Assembly (NCBI RefSeq): GCF_000003815.2
Contig: NC_049981.1
Coordinates: 28,070,131-28,134,130, forward strand
Origin: Branchiostoma floridae
Lineage: Eukaryota > Chordata > Leptocardii > Amphioxiformes > Branchiostomatidae
Direction of reading: 5' to 3'
Length of the DNA: 64,000 nt
Shown in pieces: positions 10,346 through 22,814 of the stretch. The translations under genes and the position numbers were made by a program. The notes beneath the pieces are model-generated. The model saw nothing but the letters and a program-made list of their open reading frames with translations. It ran no database searches and was not told the origin of the DNA. Position 1 is the stretch's first letter. Every line of letters begins with the position of its first letter.

Positions 10346-13310
10346 TGCATAATAATGAAAGCTACAAACTCACATTCGCACATCTTGATATCTACTAATG
10401 ATCTGTAGTTAAATCATTTTGTTCAATTAGATAAAAACAATAATTTTCTAATAACTACAGGTTACTGTGAGTTCAACCTTTTTCCCCTACATCATATGGC
10501 CTTTATATTTGAGTGGCAGACAGCATTTGATGTCAGAACAAATTGGACAGGTCTGGGCCCGAATATGTGATTTTGTATTGCAAGGACATTTTGTCAACAC
10601 ATTATACAAAGAGGACTGCAGAAAGGGACGACGGATTTCTACCATTTTTCTTCATGCTGTGAACAACTTTCTGCCTTAAAAGATAATGGATTAAAAAGAA
10701 AATTATTAAATACAACAATGTTTCTATAGTTCGGAACATTTCAGGCTAGAGTGGCCAGGGACCTTCCTTCTTTGTGTTGCATTATTCTTCGTATGACTAT
10801 CTTAGATAGGGAAAACACTTGAAACACGAAAATCAGAAAGTACCATTCTGACTACTGCAGGCACTACCTAACCTTGGCGCATGAGAGCTATCTAGATATG
10901 TGAAAAGGGATGGAGCCACTTCAATGCCATTAGGTAGGGGGTAGGAAAATGTCGACACACGTGCACGGTTTTACACTTTGCTTCCTTCACTCCCTAGAAT
11001 TCCGTTTTTGTTGGGACAGTACAACACGAAAAAGGACAACAGTTTTTGTACCTACACATAGGCCTTGTCCGTAGGGTATCCGTAGGTTTTAAAAACTGTG
11101 TATTTGGGAATATCAAATTGACGGAGGGTGGCTTCAAATTGAAATATTTTCAAAGCAATTTCAAAGTTGATATTTCAAATAATTCAAATATCAATATTTT
11201 CAACATATTTCATCAGTATTTTCAACATATTTCAAACCAGTACCTATACTATATATAGATACTGGTTCACAATTAAAGAGAGTGAGAGGAGAACACACGC
11301 GTGTTCCACTCCTGATTTCGTCTCTATATGACATTTTGCACTTTTGCTTTATGCTCTGGAAATTAAGGTCTCACTAGTCAAACGGAAAGTAATTAATGTC
11401 AATGAAGGTTAGACATCCAGGTAATAAGATGCCCCAAATAGCAACTACTCAATTTTTTGGAAAGCCAGTGACAAAGTCTCAGTGGCGAAAGATGAAACGT
11501 CTGACCGTTTCCAAAATCATATCCAGGTGCTTGAGTAATTGCTACTCGGCGAAATCAATCAACTTATTTATACTATATGTGGCATAGCAATTAGAAACGC
11601 CTAGAAACTGTCAAGTGATGAGAAGCTTCCATGTGGCTAGGTGCTCTAATGTTGTGATATTGGAACAATCCACCCATTCACACCTATTCCTATGGCGACG
11701 TTGACCAATCAGAAAGCCCCATTTCATATTGATTATGACGCCTTATTGATTTATGATTGCTTGAAAGTGTATTTGCAAGTTCATGCCCGTAGGCTAATTG
11801 CAAGTACATGGTACAAAACAAGATAGGGAATATGAATGTAACAATGAACTGTGATAAATATTATTATACAAAGGGCTATTGGAATACTAGCGTTGACTAT
11901 ATCGTATTCACCGGTCAATAATTAGCCAAATAGCCTAATTATTGACCACTTGGCAATGCTATTATGTTATTCAGGGGAGTAGACTTTTTTGCCAACATTT
12001 GTAGTACGTTTCTTCGTTGAATAAGAACATTTACTCTCTTAACATACCCTATCATTATGTGACAAATACGCAATTAAATACGTACTGCATCAGTACAAGT
12101 GAACTTTGAGCGGAAGGACAGGAAATATTATTCGCGTCGCTTCCATTGTAAGTGGAATCATCCGGGGTGTAGGTCTCGTTCTCGAGTATTGTCAACCATC
12201 AGTGAGTAGAGGACTCCTTACAACACTGGAACTTTTGGTTTCCGGCCAAGGATATAACAATCGAATTCTACTGACTTCGGCGCGCGATTTAATTGTAATT
12301 GTAGAAATGGACCGGTAAGCGGTAAGCGGTAAGCGGTAGAAATTAAACGAGTGATGTAGCCATGAATGGAGGTGTGGAAGTGAAACTAGTTCGGTAGTCG
12401 TAGAAGTGACGTTGCTAGTGCATGTGTGTTTCCAACTTGGTAAGCGAGACTTTGTGAACTTCTTAAAAAGAGGACTTGTTCGCTGTGATGCCATGTTTTG
12501 TCCCTTCAGTTCCCACCATAACATTTATGGCCTCAAATCCATTTCAATCTTTATTGAACCAACATCGCAGACATACTGTATTGTGTAATTCTGACAATTT
12601 ATTGGTAAAAACTTAATACACATATCCATCATAAAATGTTCACAAACACTCTAAAATACATTACTGACACCATTAAAACAAATTCACGATCATTTACGAT
12701 CACATCACATTCTAAATTCAACATAACATAGAAGAAAATGTCTGAGCCTTTAAGTCATGCGTTTTACAATATGTGGTAGACGTAACTGACAAGTGAGATC
12801 GAGAAATGGGAATGCAGTGATTAACTAGTATTCAATAGCTCTGCCAGGTACGGTAAAGGTGAGTGTTTGTGTCGTGAAATCCGGCAACATGGAACGTCAA
12901 ATTTATTTGCATTATCGCGCTTATTTACCGGAGATGTTCTGTCTTTAGTGCATTCAGCAATTCACCGAAGTTCAATAAGGATTCTGAAAATGTCCCACAT
13001 GCTATGTTTAAAATTTAGGCACCTTGTTTTGTTTTTACTAATATGCCTTGTCCTTACTGTAGCGTTAGGTTTGGAGTTTGTAGACGGATGATGTTATACG
13101 TAAAATGTACTTGTTGTGGCACAAGGCATTAAATACTGACTGTACTTTGTACAACGGCGCCAGGTTACACTGGTCACATGTAATGGTTACGTAAGTCGCT
13201 GTACTTTTGTCGTGTCAATAAAGATTTCTGTAATGGGATCGCTATGTCAAAGTACCATAGAAATGTCAGAACATACACATGACCGAGTTAAACAGTGCAG
13301 ACTCTAGTTT
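10346..13310. other. Intergenic, no gene recognised; two small tandem repeats
   Basis: No supported gene. Near 11190-11240 an AT-rich block repeats TATTTTCAACATATTTCA twice. At about 12312-12340 the 7-mer CGGTAAG repeats four times. Other frames (11396-11587, 12106-12318, 12867-13091) show no domain or splice support. Confidence 0.45.
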
Positions 13311-13382
13311 AATACATGTATGTTGTTATGAACCCACTGTGTCACATGGTTCACAGTGGGTTCATAACAACATACATGTATT
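13311..13382. repeat. Perfect 31-bp inverted repeat (hairpin)
   Basis: The arms 13311-13341 and 13352-13382 are exact reverse complements, starting AATACATGTATGTTG and ending TACATGTATT. A 10-base loop (TCACATGGTT) separates them. The complementarity stops sharply on both outer sides. It could be a young foldback element, a MITE end-joining or a hairpin precursor; no transcript evidence is available from sequence. Confidence 0.9.
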
Positions 13383-14398
13383 GTATGTACATCACTCCTA
13401 CCCAAACCCCCCTATTTTAGAAGTAGACTAGTCCTGTGACCTCATTCTGGTGCTAAGAATCCTGGAGACAAGACATTAAAGTATGTAGCTCCTCAAAACG
13501 ATCAGTGTGCGGCCAGTTATTTACAATTCCTCAATAGCTTTACCATCGGCTCACAACATATGCATAGCTGCGTCTCTCCAAGTCTATCTCACTCCAGAGG
13601 CACTAGGGTACGGTACGTTATGAACTGTCTGACGCACTTCACGCACTTCAACACATGATAAACCATTAACATTCCTGCCCCTTCCAACCCTTTTAGCCCA
13701 CCTCACTTATTGAAAACAGTAGGGGCCCTTTCTTCCTGGTGTGAGTGGGTCAAAACCTTTCCGGTCCGGAATACTAGTAGTCGTCATATGGGTTAGATGG
13801 TCCTCAATCATGACGATGCTTAGAGAGAAGAGATGCTAGCTGTTCCAGTCCTATTCATGCAATACGTCGCCCTTAAGTGGACCTCGGTTCACATATTGAA
13901 GTGGCCTGGGGGTCTTGCTGAGTGTTGATAATTGAGTAAAAAAACTGAATCACGTTCTACTCTACGTGACAGTACTTAACAAATCACACTTTTCCCCACA
14001 ATAAGCCTTGATTAACTTGGCAATTTTAAACAATTTATTTTGCAGTGGTTGACTTAAGTGGATCTGTACTTGATCAGTTCTCTAAACATTGCGCTTTGAG
14101 ATGAGAGAGTTAAAACTACTGGGACTAGCGCCTACGCTGGAGCCACGAGGTGAGAAGACATGCAGCGAAGCGAGCAAGATTAGGTCTAAAATAGCCGTAA
14201 TTTTCAACTGACATCATGTCTGGTTTTCACAGCACGTGTGCGGTAGATGAGTTTTAAAACTTCAAGATTTAAAAACTTTTGATTGTTATGTAGTGTTAAG
14301 GTGTAATGTGACTTGTTGCTTCTGCAGATATTGATGGGAAGACATCGTTAACGTTGTGTACTAACCTCCTTCGCAGCCGTTCTGAGCGGTATCGTTTA

Positions 14399-14448
<50 letters not shown>

Positions 14449-15860
14449 GGGGAGGGGGCGGCTACTTCAACAAGGCCTCACGTTCTCTAGAGGGAGTTAG
14501 TCCCCCCAAATAGATGAGGCCGCTGTAGAAGCCGGCGAAGGAGGCTAGTTGTTTACCATCTTTGACATGCTCCTTAGACCATATACCCCCCCCCCGTTGT
14601 TTACGTCGCCGGGTGCGCATTGGAACAGTCAGCCCAGGTCAACAATATTACGGGCACTTCGTGACAAGGAACGTAATTAACTGTAGTACGTTGCGTCGAT
14701 GACTGTCTCTTCTGATTTGAGTCACGTAAATGTGGTTAGAGTTTTTCCTTCCCTTTCATTGCGGCCGAGAAGCCCACAATAGTCTTTCGTTAAGCAGTGT
14801 CGCTTGCAATCGAAGTAAAACTTGTGAGGTGTAGAGCGAAGCAATGTACAGCGCGGTTTATTGCTGCAGCTTGCATCATGATACATGTAAAATGGTGTGC
14901 GTCAATGGACTGCGGTCCGTTGGCGGTGTCCTAAATCGCACTTGTGTTACCCTTAACTGGGAATATCATGCAAAACGTACAAGTGTGACTAAAAAAACAC
15001 AAACCACAAAGCATAAAAGACTAGTTTAGTTTTTTATCGATAGTATTCGCTGTGCGCAAATCGTGCCAACGTGCCCCAGCTTCAGTAATACATGTATAAC
15101 TGTTACACGATTAGGCCTCAAACTGTTCGTCATTATTGTCCTATTTCTATTACTTACCCCATCTTCCTCAGTAAGGCTAGGGAACCACGGCCTTCATACT
15201 TCGGTCCTATTACAAAAAACATCCATGTTTCACCTCAAGACCCTGTATTGCATGATTCAAGAATATGCCGCGACGTGGTGCTTCTTAAGGGCCGTCTTAA
15301 CCCAAAGTAGGTCCAGGTCAAGGTCCAGGCCAAGTGATACGGAGCATACCATCAGATAAGTTAATAAGAGCTTTTACACGTGTGACCAATTCGACACGAA
15401 GATAAGAATAGAAGAAAGGTTTAATCTCAGCTGAGACGCAGCCTGTCATGATCCAATTTCACGCCATGTCTTTTTTGCTCACCTCAGAAGCTGTCGTTTT
15501 TAACAAATCTATAACGTCTATTTCGGGGTACACGGTAGGTTGAAGGTTTTATCCGGGGCGTCTTGCCTCTTTGTAACGCTGTATCGGTTCATAGGAGTTG
15601 TAATTCAAATCAGGCATTACAAGCATCGTTCTTGCGCGATAATATGGTCTTATGTTCCGTGTGTCATTTTAGTTTTGTGCAGTGACCTTGTGCAAGTCAA
15701 GTGATGTACATTATGCAGAGTCCTTACTTCACCTTTTTGGACATGAATAAAACATGGCCCGACGTTGTCTGTAAAGTCCGTCAGAAAAAGACCAGTTAGT
15801 CATAGGATTCAACATCTTTTGGAAGAAAATCAAAGTTTAACTTTGGGATAAGTGATCTTG
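13383..15860. other. Intergenic, no gene recognised
   Basis: Apart from the (TG)n tract at 14401 I find no coding exon, RNA gene or recognisable element. The overlapping frames at 15063-15359 have low-complexity R/S ends and no domain. Confidence 0.45.
14401..14446. repeat. (TG)n microsatellite
   Basis: About 23 uninterrupted TG dinucleotides, followed by a G-rich stretch (GCGGGGGAGGGGGCGG). Confidence 0.95.
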
Positions 15861-16195
15861 TAAAGTTTGATACAGTCACCTTGGTAACAACATGATTTTG
15901 GCACATATTGTTGTCTGCTTGTGTTTCCTGATATTTATGCTCAGGGTAACTTTGTAACCTCTGGATATGCATATGATTGTAATAATATGTGATACATAAA
16001 TAGGGGTTGAGGGGTTGGGAAGACGAATGTCCAGGTCGAGTTTGACTCCCTGGCGTGTGACCTTGGCAATGCAGTAGAACGTCCAGTTTTTGTACATTTT
16101 GTCCTGGACATGCCATGGTCTGAACATTTATTGCAGATAGCTTTTGATGAAAGACAATACTGGTGTAGGTTTGGGCCTCCTAGTAGTCATTTGCA
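15860..16195 (+). repeat. R1 dispersed repeat copy
   Basis: Shows the R1 blocks GGTAACTTTGTAACCTCTGG, GGGTTGGGAAGACGAATGTC, a CGAGTTTGACTCCCTGG block, GTGTGACCTTGGCAATGCAG and GTAGGTTTGGGCCTCC. It ends a few bases before the broken EF-hand copy at 16198. Confidence 0.6.
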
Positions 16196-16197
16196 AC

Positions 16198-16455
16198 ATG
16201 GGTTTACTTTGTTCAAGATTGAAGGAGAGTCGACCAATAAATAAATAAATAAATAAAGACGCGAAAGGAAGTAGTAGGACCCACGACACATTTTGCAAGT
16301 CACGAAGCTGAGTACTGGATGAAGATTTTCTACCAGGATATCCCGAACGGGAAACTCTCTGAGGCTGAATTCGTGGAGTACTTCGGAAACTTTTACACGT
16401 CCGCAGATGACGGGAGTAAAACTACTCTCGCCAGGTAATCTTTAAAGCGTTTGAC
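16198..16455 (+). pseudogene. Truncated pseudogene copy of the neuronal-calcium-sensor exon 1
   Basis: About 165 bases (16285-16450) match the first exon of the intact gene at 20011 almost base for base; I count only a few substitutions. Homology starts at an ATG (16198) followed by GGT-TTA-CTT, equivalent to MGIL of the real protein. It is then broken by a (AATA)n insertion at about 16236-16258 that brings an in-frame stop. A roughly 14-base deletion removes the following codons. Near 16436 the CAA codon of the parent is TAA, with a nearby single-base loss. Homology ends at GCGTTTGAC, just at the start of EF-hand 2. It is therefore a non-functional partial duplicate. The parent exon has no intron here, so I do not read GCCAGGTAATC as a donor. 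High identity suggests a recent duplication over 3.8 kb. Confidence 0.9.
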
Positions 16456-16775
16456 TGGAACCAAGCGTTCGCGGAGACATTTGGTGACAAAATGTCTGGC
16501 TGTAGAGTAGATAATCAGAGGGTTCAGAGTGTCGTGCACAGTTATAGCAGTCAGCTCGGAGACAACACGTCAGTACATTTTACTATAAGAAGATTCCAAC
16601 ACACAAAATGCTTAAGGTTCGACGCACAAAATACAACATTGTGTGATATCAGATTATTCTGTTATGTCATAGCTATTGCTTAGGAATAATCCAAGGTCCC
16701 AAATACATTTGAATACCGTTCTCCAGTGAAATAAAGTAGATGATCATGAATATAGTAGCTGCATTTATCACTTAA

Positions 16776-17045
16776 AGCCCACGTCACACCGACCATGGCC
16801 TCTCTATCCTCTCCTGACCATAGATGGGATTTTGTCGCGAGCAAGATCATCTGTGGTTATCAGTCGACGAGGTTTCCTACCTGGCTACTTTTCGTTAAAG
16901 TTGTATTCTCCGACTTGAGGTTTGAAAAGTCAAGTCAAAGTAGATACACTCTAGTTAGATACGAGATGGAGGTAGAAAAGGGTCGATTCTAGGGTACTCC
17001 GAACCCACGTGCCGGCCTTTGGTTGGGTGCTCGGGAGCAAAGTCG
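16776..17045 (+). repeat. R2 dispersed repeat copy
   Basis: Begins AAGCCCACGTCACACCGACC, followed by CATGGCCTC, CCTGACCATAGATGGGA and a GCGAGCAAGATCATCTGTGG block. The related copy at 43995-44240 has the same order of words. The start resembles MITE families with a GTGTGACGTGGGCTT-type end. No coding capacity. Confidence 0.5.
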
Positions 17046-17260
17046 TGGGAAAGTTCTAAATGTGTGACAGGAATTTCAATTGTGTAGAATCATTCTACAG
17101 GGCCGACCAAAAAGGCTGCTGCTGCATGTAAAATTCGGTAAGGGGCGCCCACGGGCAGTTGTATTGGAAAGGGAAGTGGCCAGTACAATGCGACGAGTCG
17201 TCTTCCAAGAAGCGCCATCTAGCGATTGGTTTATTTCCTACGGTTGTTTCTATACACAAT

Positions 17261-17296
17261 ACTGAAATCCCTCCAGGGGGCTCGAGGGATTTCAGT
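17261..17296. repeat. 12-bp perfect inverted repeat
   Basis: ACTGAAATCCCT (17261-17272) pairs with AGGGATTTCAGT (17285-17296) across a GC-rich 12-base loop. A small hairpin of unknown role, next to an R1 copy. Confidence 0.8.
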
Positions 17297-17299
17297 GGC

Positions 17300-17760
17300 G
17301 TTTGGTAGGTAGGAAGGTGGTTATATAGTGAGTTGCTGAAGGTCGATTTTAGGCCCTCCTGTTTGTTAAACTTGGTACTGCGATAGCACATTTTGTACTA
17401 TGATGTCGTCTTTTAGATGGTGAGTAGGTGTCAATTTGAGGCTTGTGTGGTGTAAATGTGGGCCTCCTAGCTGTTTGCTGTGGATCTGCAGGGTCTTGTG
17501 TTTTGTGGATGTTTGTGTTTCCGGCGAATATTTTAAGAATCTGTGGAAGAATTGCGTCGATATTTGGTACGTGGGTAGGTGTTGTGACCCCGTCCATTTT
17601 GAGCACTTAATGACCTTCTGCAGATGGTGATTGACTGCGGTACTGCAGCAGGACTTCCTGGTTTTGTATCTTTGGTTTTGGACGCTCTGTGTTATTGATG
17701 TGTATAGGTGGCAGAATGGTGCTTAAATAAAGATTCGTGGCCGTTAAAGGTATGCTACGG
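17300..17760 (+). repeat. R1-like dispersed repeat copy (diverged)
   Basis: Contains TAGGCCCTCCTGTTTGTTAA, a TTTGGTACGTGGGTAGGTG block and a GCGGTACTGCAGCAGGACTT block, in R1 order but diverged. The frames 17349-17606 and 17436-17630 fall inside it and are by-products. Confidence 0.45.
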
Positions 17761-20010
17761 AGTTTTTTCGCTCAAATTTGAAATATTCTAGAACTAAGAA
17801 ATCTCAGATTTACTACAATTTTTTGACACTTTTTGACACTTTTGTGTCATTATTTCACATTTGCAACGTAAAGGATTAGCCTACAAAACATTCCGCTCTA
17901 GGCATGCTGTAACCTGTTGACCTCCCGAATTAGACCCTCCTGTTTCTTAACAACAGCATGCTTGCCACGAGTAGGTCCCCCGGGGTGGGGTAATCAGTTA
18001 GCACAACAAAAATCAACAGATACTTATTATGTAAACGAGGTCCTCATTTACATAGTTGGTGCAAAAATGCCATAATTGCTAAGAAAGAAGTGCTTGGAAT
18101 TTTATACTTTTGACATGTGTAAGTTACTAGTAGTTCAATTTGAACATTCCCATGCTTGGAATATGCAAATGTGTACGGCATTTTTATAGAATTTAGAAAA
18201 AAAGCTCTGAATATTTCATGGAAGTATGAGGTCTCAGCACTCTTCTTGAAACTATCTCCATCAAATATTCATGCAAATGATGAAAGCGCATTGTTTCTTT
18301 GCTGACGATTCATGATTAATAGTAATGACAAGTCTTTTAGCATTAATGGAGTATAGCACTAGAGTCGAACGTGGCATGCTTGCACTATTTCTGGTTGAAG
18401 CTCGGAACTGAATTGCAGTCAAAGTTGTCATTGTCTGATAATCACAGAGGTAACGCTGGTTCACCTTTATCCAAAGGGTAACTTATTTCCGGTGTTGAAA
18501 AAAATAGGGTATTTAGCGATATCAAGTCGACGGACTGTGGTTTTAAACTGCAATATTTTGACAATAATGCAGTTTGAAATAACAACGGATATAGCTATAG
18601 GTTCCCCCAATATTTGTAAATATTGCAGTTTGGTACAACAATAACGGATATAGGTACCCCGCGGAAAAAGGTGAACTAACGTTAACCATACATGTCTAGT
18701 CTCTGCCGAAACTCACTTTTCTGTGAACATTAGCTGTACGTGTATCTTCATCGAGTTAGTGTGGATCAGGTAACTACATTAGCGCTATTGTTGGCGTCCC
18801 CAGAGCGTTGACCCAGTTAGACAATGTATAGCATGTGTTGCTTGTGTTGTCACAGTGTTTGATTAGTTAGTACTAAGTCCTATTTACCTGCCATGGACAC
18901 AAATAACACACATGCAGGGTAAAGAGGACGATCCCATCCGCATAGCACACAGGTAGTCAAGTGGAGTTAGAGACAACGAGTGATAGTCAATGCAAAAAAA
19001 AAAAAACTGTGCCTATTTATCCTTCATATATACTCGTGTTCATTAGTCAAATAGACAGTTTCCCATGATATATTGTACTAAAGCAATACGATATTAAGAC
19101 ATGACATTGTGAGCAGTCCCTCTTCCCCCCTACACCTTGTGGTCTCACCCACTATTATTTTGTTGGCATGGAGTTGTTTAACGACCTTTCTAGCCGGCTG
19201 GCTTCTCAGGGGACCTTTGCTGAACTATCCCCAACAGACAAGAGGACATGTGCAGAAATTGGACGTTATTTTACCCTGGAGTTGGACTGATACGCATTGA
19301 TATGTAAGACCATTCACTATTACTGGTTCCAATCGAAATTGAAGACATTTTTGGCAGGTTTTCAGAACCTTTATATCTTAGTGTTGGTGACATTCACAAC
19401 ACTGTCTACGAGGGCCCTCGTCCTTCTGACTTCTCTAACCATAGTATCACGTTATACAACATCTGTACATCGTGGTACTGCGACGTGGCAATCTGTTGTT
19501 CAAACAGAACAATCTGAAGAATCCGAACAACAACAACAAGGCGTACCGCCGCAGGCAAGTCGCACTACCGCGTGTCTTGTACCACGCATTGTTGGTAATC
19601 CCGTCTGAACCAGTACCTATTACCAACTGACCCCCTAGCTCTGGACAGGCCAAGAAACAACAACAGAGCAAACGTGAATGTAAGACGAGAAGATATTCAC
19701 TCACTGCCTCATGTACACAGAAGACGACTACGTGTACTCCCGTCAATGCTGCTGTGACCGTACTACTTGTCGAAGCTGTCCTCCCTGACCCAGGCTCCAT
19801 TGCATGCGGGTAATCTGTTATTGAAGCGGAGAAGGTCAGATCGCCAGGAGGATGTCGATAAGGTGACTATAGCTCTTAAGAGGTCGTTCAGAACACGGAA
19901 TATGCATTATGACATTTATTGATTGAACTCGATGCAAAGGATTGCGGGCTTCTGAAAAGACATAAGTCAGTTATATTATAACAATAAACCCGCCGGCGCA
20001 CGTAAGAAAC
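17761..20010. other. Intergenic upstream of the EF-hand gene, no other gene recognised
   Basis: Contains R1-like debris to about 18250 and an internally repeated AT-rich patch at 18545-18660 (GCAGTTTGRAATAACAAC-like words, AACGGATATAGSTA twice). Unsupported frames at 19109-19608 lack domains. The last 100 bases before the ATG at 20011 must hold the 5'UTR or a splice acceptor; no clear TATA or CCAAT element stands out. Confidence 0.4.
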
Positions 20011-20754
20011 ATGGGTATACTTTGGTCAAAAGTGAAGGAGAGTCGCGAAAGGAAGAAGGTGCTAAGCAAAGTAGGACCCACGACACATTTTGCGAGGCAC
20101 GAAGCTGAGTACTGGATGAAGATTTTCTACCAGGATGTCCCGAACGGGAAACTCTCTGAGGCTGAATTCGTGGAGTACTTCGGAAACTTTTACACGTCCG
20201 CAGATGACGGGAGTAAAACTACTCTCGCCAGGCAAATTTTTAAAGCGTTTGACAGAAACAACAACGGTCATGTGAGTCTGAGGGAATACCTCCATGGGAT
20301 GAGTACTCTGTTGAGAGGGAACACGTTAGAAAAGTTGGAGTGGGCTTTTATTTTGTTCGACGTGGATGGGGACGGCTTGGTGAGCAAGGAGGACATGGGA
20401 GGAGTGCTGATGGTATGAGCAGTTTCATAAGTTTCATAATCATTTGGCTAAAACATTTCTTCAAAGAGGCTCTCTTTTTTCGATTACTGAGTTTACTGAA
20501 AAATATCACGTAACATTCACGCTATCTTGAATGACGATGAATATCTTTCTAACGACGAATATCACACTTTTCAGCTGTATAACGATCTTCGCACCAACAA
20601 AGAAGGCGGAATCAGTGAGGAACAGCTCGCAGCAATCATCGATCACGAATTTCCTCTGATCGACCGTACTGGAAAGGGCAGGCTCGGGAAGAGACAGTTT
20701 ATAGAGGGTGTCAGTAGGAGTCATCGCCTGTTAGAGATTATGCCAATCAGATAA
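20011..20754 (+). CDS. Neuronal-calcium-sensor-like EF-hand protein, two exons, 193 aa
   Basis: Calcium-sensor of the recoverin/visinin/NCS group. Exon 1 is 20011-20412 (134 codons), ending ATG|GTATGAG. Exon 2 starts after TTTTCAG at 20575 and runs to TAA at 20754; the join is phase 0. The product is 193 residues, the usual NCS length. M-G2-I-L-W-S6 is an N-myristoylation signal, so membrane attachment is likely. EF1 (about 40-53, DVPNGKLSEAEF) is degenerate as in NCS proteins, with V in place of the usual C of the CPxG motif. EF2 (D81-R-N-N-N-G..E92) and EF3 (D117-V-D-G-D-G..D128) keep ligand residues and should bind calcium. EF4 (D164-R-T-G-K-G..Q175) lacks the final acidic residue and carries K at a ligand position, so it is probably inactive. 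Subfamily (VSNL, frequenin, GCAP or a divergent paralog) cannot be fixed by eye. A broken copy of exon 1 lies at 16198. Confidence 0.92.
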
Positions 20755-21775
20755 CTGCACAGTATCGCATTTCTTAATAGAATTCCTGACGCAGCCAAAC
20801 GATCCCATCAGAATCAGAGGCACAGGATTTAAGACTTGATGACTGTCAGTAACCCCTGTCTCACCTACGATTCTACTGGGGTTACTGTTGAATTCACTAT
20901 TAAAGGACGCATTCTATTCATCAGAAAGAGACAGGAGCGATATTCCTAAGTAGTTAATCCAGGTAACGTCACTGGCGAGATAAGTAGTTAGCAATCTTTC
21001 TTAAGGGTCACAGGGTCAAGAGTTCCAATCTCGTCGTGGGAGTTCTGAATCAGAATAGCAAGAGAAGGCATCTAAGGCCGCCAAACCCATATTTATGAAG
21101 ATTGCAGTATTAAATAGAATTCAGTTTATCACTGCATCTCTCTAAAGTACCAGAAGTGACACAAACTGGAAAAGGTAACCGATTTTGAAAAGCCAGTGCG
21201 AAGTTACTAGGAGTTTTACCATATTTGATCCACCAGTCTATTGTCTTTTGCTCTCGTTCATCACACTGATAAAGATAGCAATATCCCATTCATATGGAGT
21301 ATTGCTCATTATAAAAAATTAGAAGCTTTGATACCAGGGTATTAGATTACATTTCGCACTCACTTATTTCACCTGTAGATGGTAATTTAAGGTATCTCCG
21401 GTTATGTACAGAAACATTACTTCGCAGATTTATAAATGTTCTATTTTCGACTGAATTAGATATACTACCAAGACAGGAATTAGGGTGCTTTAAAGTAAGA
21501 TTACGAATTAATTTTATAATTTTCGTTACAGATAGTTACAGAGACGCATTTTGCAGATGAAATCGCTTGAATGGTGACGCATTTTGAGTTTGTTATTTAT
21601 CATTCGTATAAGCAAAGCCTCAATTCGACTAAGTAATGATCAAAGGTAATTTCAGAACGCTAGCAGCACGAGTGGCCGGACGTGCGTATGTAATGAAATA
21701 TTCGCCGAGATGAAAGGATAGAATCTGACTGCATCTTTCCGTTTAAAACTTCATCAAGGTTCTTAATTTTTGATA
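20755..21775. other. Downstream of the EF-hand gene; no further gene
   Basis: No further exon is visible. An ATTAAA near 20900 is a possible but weak polyadenylation signal for the EF-hand gene. The remainder is unassigned AT-rich sequence. Confidence 0.4.
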
Positions 21776-21779
21776 ATGT

Positions 21780-22200
21780 TGGTTTTCCTTCATAAGAATA
21801 GTGCCTCTAGCGTTTGGCACTGTTTTAAGGGAGAAAAATTGTCCCCCTTTCGCCAAGGCGGCGATCGCAGGCACCAAAATTGAATTTGCGTGACCTTGAT
21901 TTTGTAATTGGAAGATGATGCATGATGTTAATATATGCTTTAAAAGAAAACACACAGTACGCAAAAAAAAAAAAACATTAGCTCTTCAGCGAGCAATTTG
22001 TCAAATCCTTGGACGCTTTGCGGTCGCAGCCTCTGGTGGAAAAGACACCTTGACATTTTCCGTAGGTAGCTTCACGATTTTGGTGTCGTAAAAATTTCGA
22101 GCAGGCTGTGACAGAACCCATCGTCGACAAGGATGTAAGCCTGTTTCATAACAGAACAACTGAATGCATAGGACACGTGTACGGCTATCCAAAAAATGGT
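21780..22200 (-). repeat. R4 dispersed repeat copy
   Basis: Shares with 24190-24440 the words GTGACCTTGATTTTGTAATT, GGAAGATGATGCATGATG and a following AAAACACACA block, and then CAATTTGTCAAATCCTTGG-like text. Frames in it (21743-21964, 22001-22192) have no domain. Strand and edges are tentative. Confidence 0.45.
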
Positions 22201-22714
22201 CTTAGTTTTCCATCGTTCAACAATCGTGCGTCAAATTGGATTGGGTCCTTACAGTCATATTGATCTAATCAGGAATCACGTATTTACCAGATCTCCATTG
22301 AGCGCCTTTTCCTTATCCTCACAAAGCACTCTTTACTGTTATTGTAGTAAACAGCATTAACGTTATAGCCACATAAAGAATTATGCACGTTAACTTACCG
22401 TACGTAGGAAGTGGAACTGCCTAATAGATTTGATATGACATTTGTGATTCAAACAATTTTTTTCAAGTATAAGTATAAACATAAGTAGGTTATGGCTGGT
22501 TGAAAGTATTAAGGTTTGTATGCTTTATTCTCGTATTTTTGATAGGAGACGAAAGCATAACCACGAGTCCTTCAAATAATCACCCAAAACTAAAAAAAAA
22601 ACTCGAAGGTATGCCCTGGATAAGAACTTTGTACAGTATTATTTAGCAGAATGAGACGCTACTAAGCTCAATATGTTTTGTTAGGTGATTGGTTCCTCTG
22701 GTTGGCAAAGTACT

Positions 22715-22814
22715 NNNNNNNNNNNNNNNNNNNNNNNNNNNNNNNNNNNNNNNNNNNNNNNNNNNNNNNNNNNNNNNNNNNNNNNNNNNNNNNNNNNNNN
22801 NNNNNNNNNNNNNN
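22715..22814. other. Assembly gap (100 N)
   Basis: Exactly 100 N bases, the conventional size for a gap of unknown length. It is followed at once by a run of G, which probably caused the break. Confidence 0.99.

Noticed and set aside
16425-16445. Possible splice donor GCCAG|GTAATC in the EF-hand copy
   Set aside because: The parent gene has uninterrupted coding sequence at this place, and the copy already carries upstream stops.
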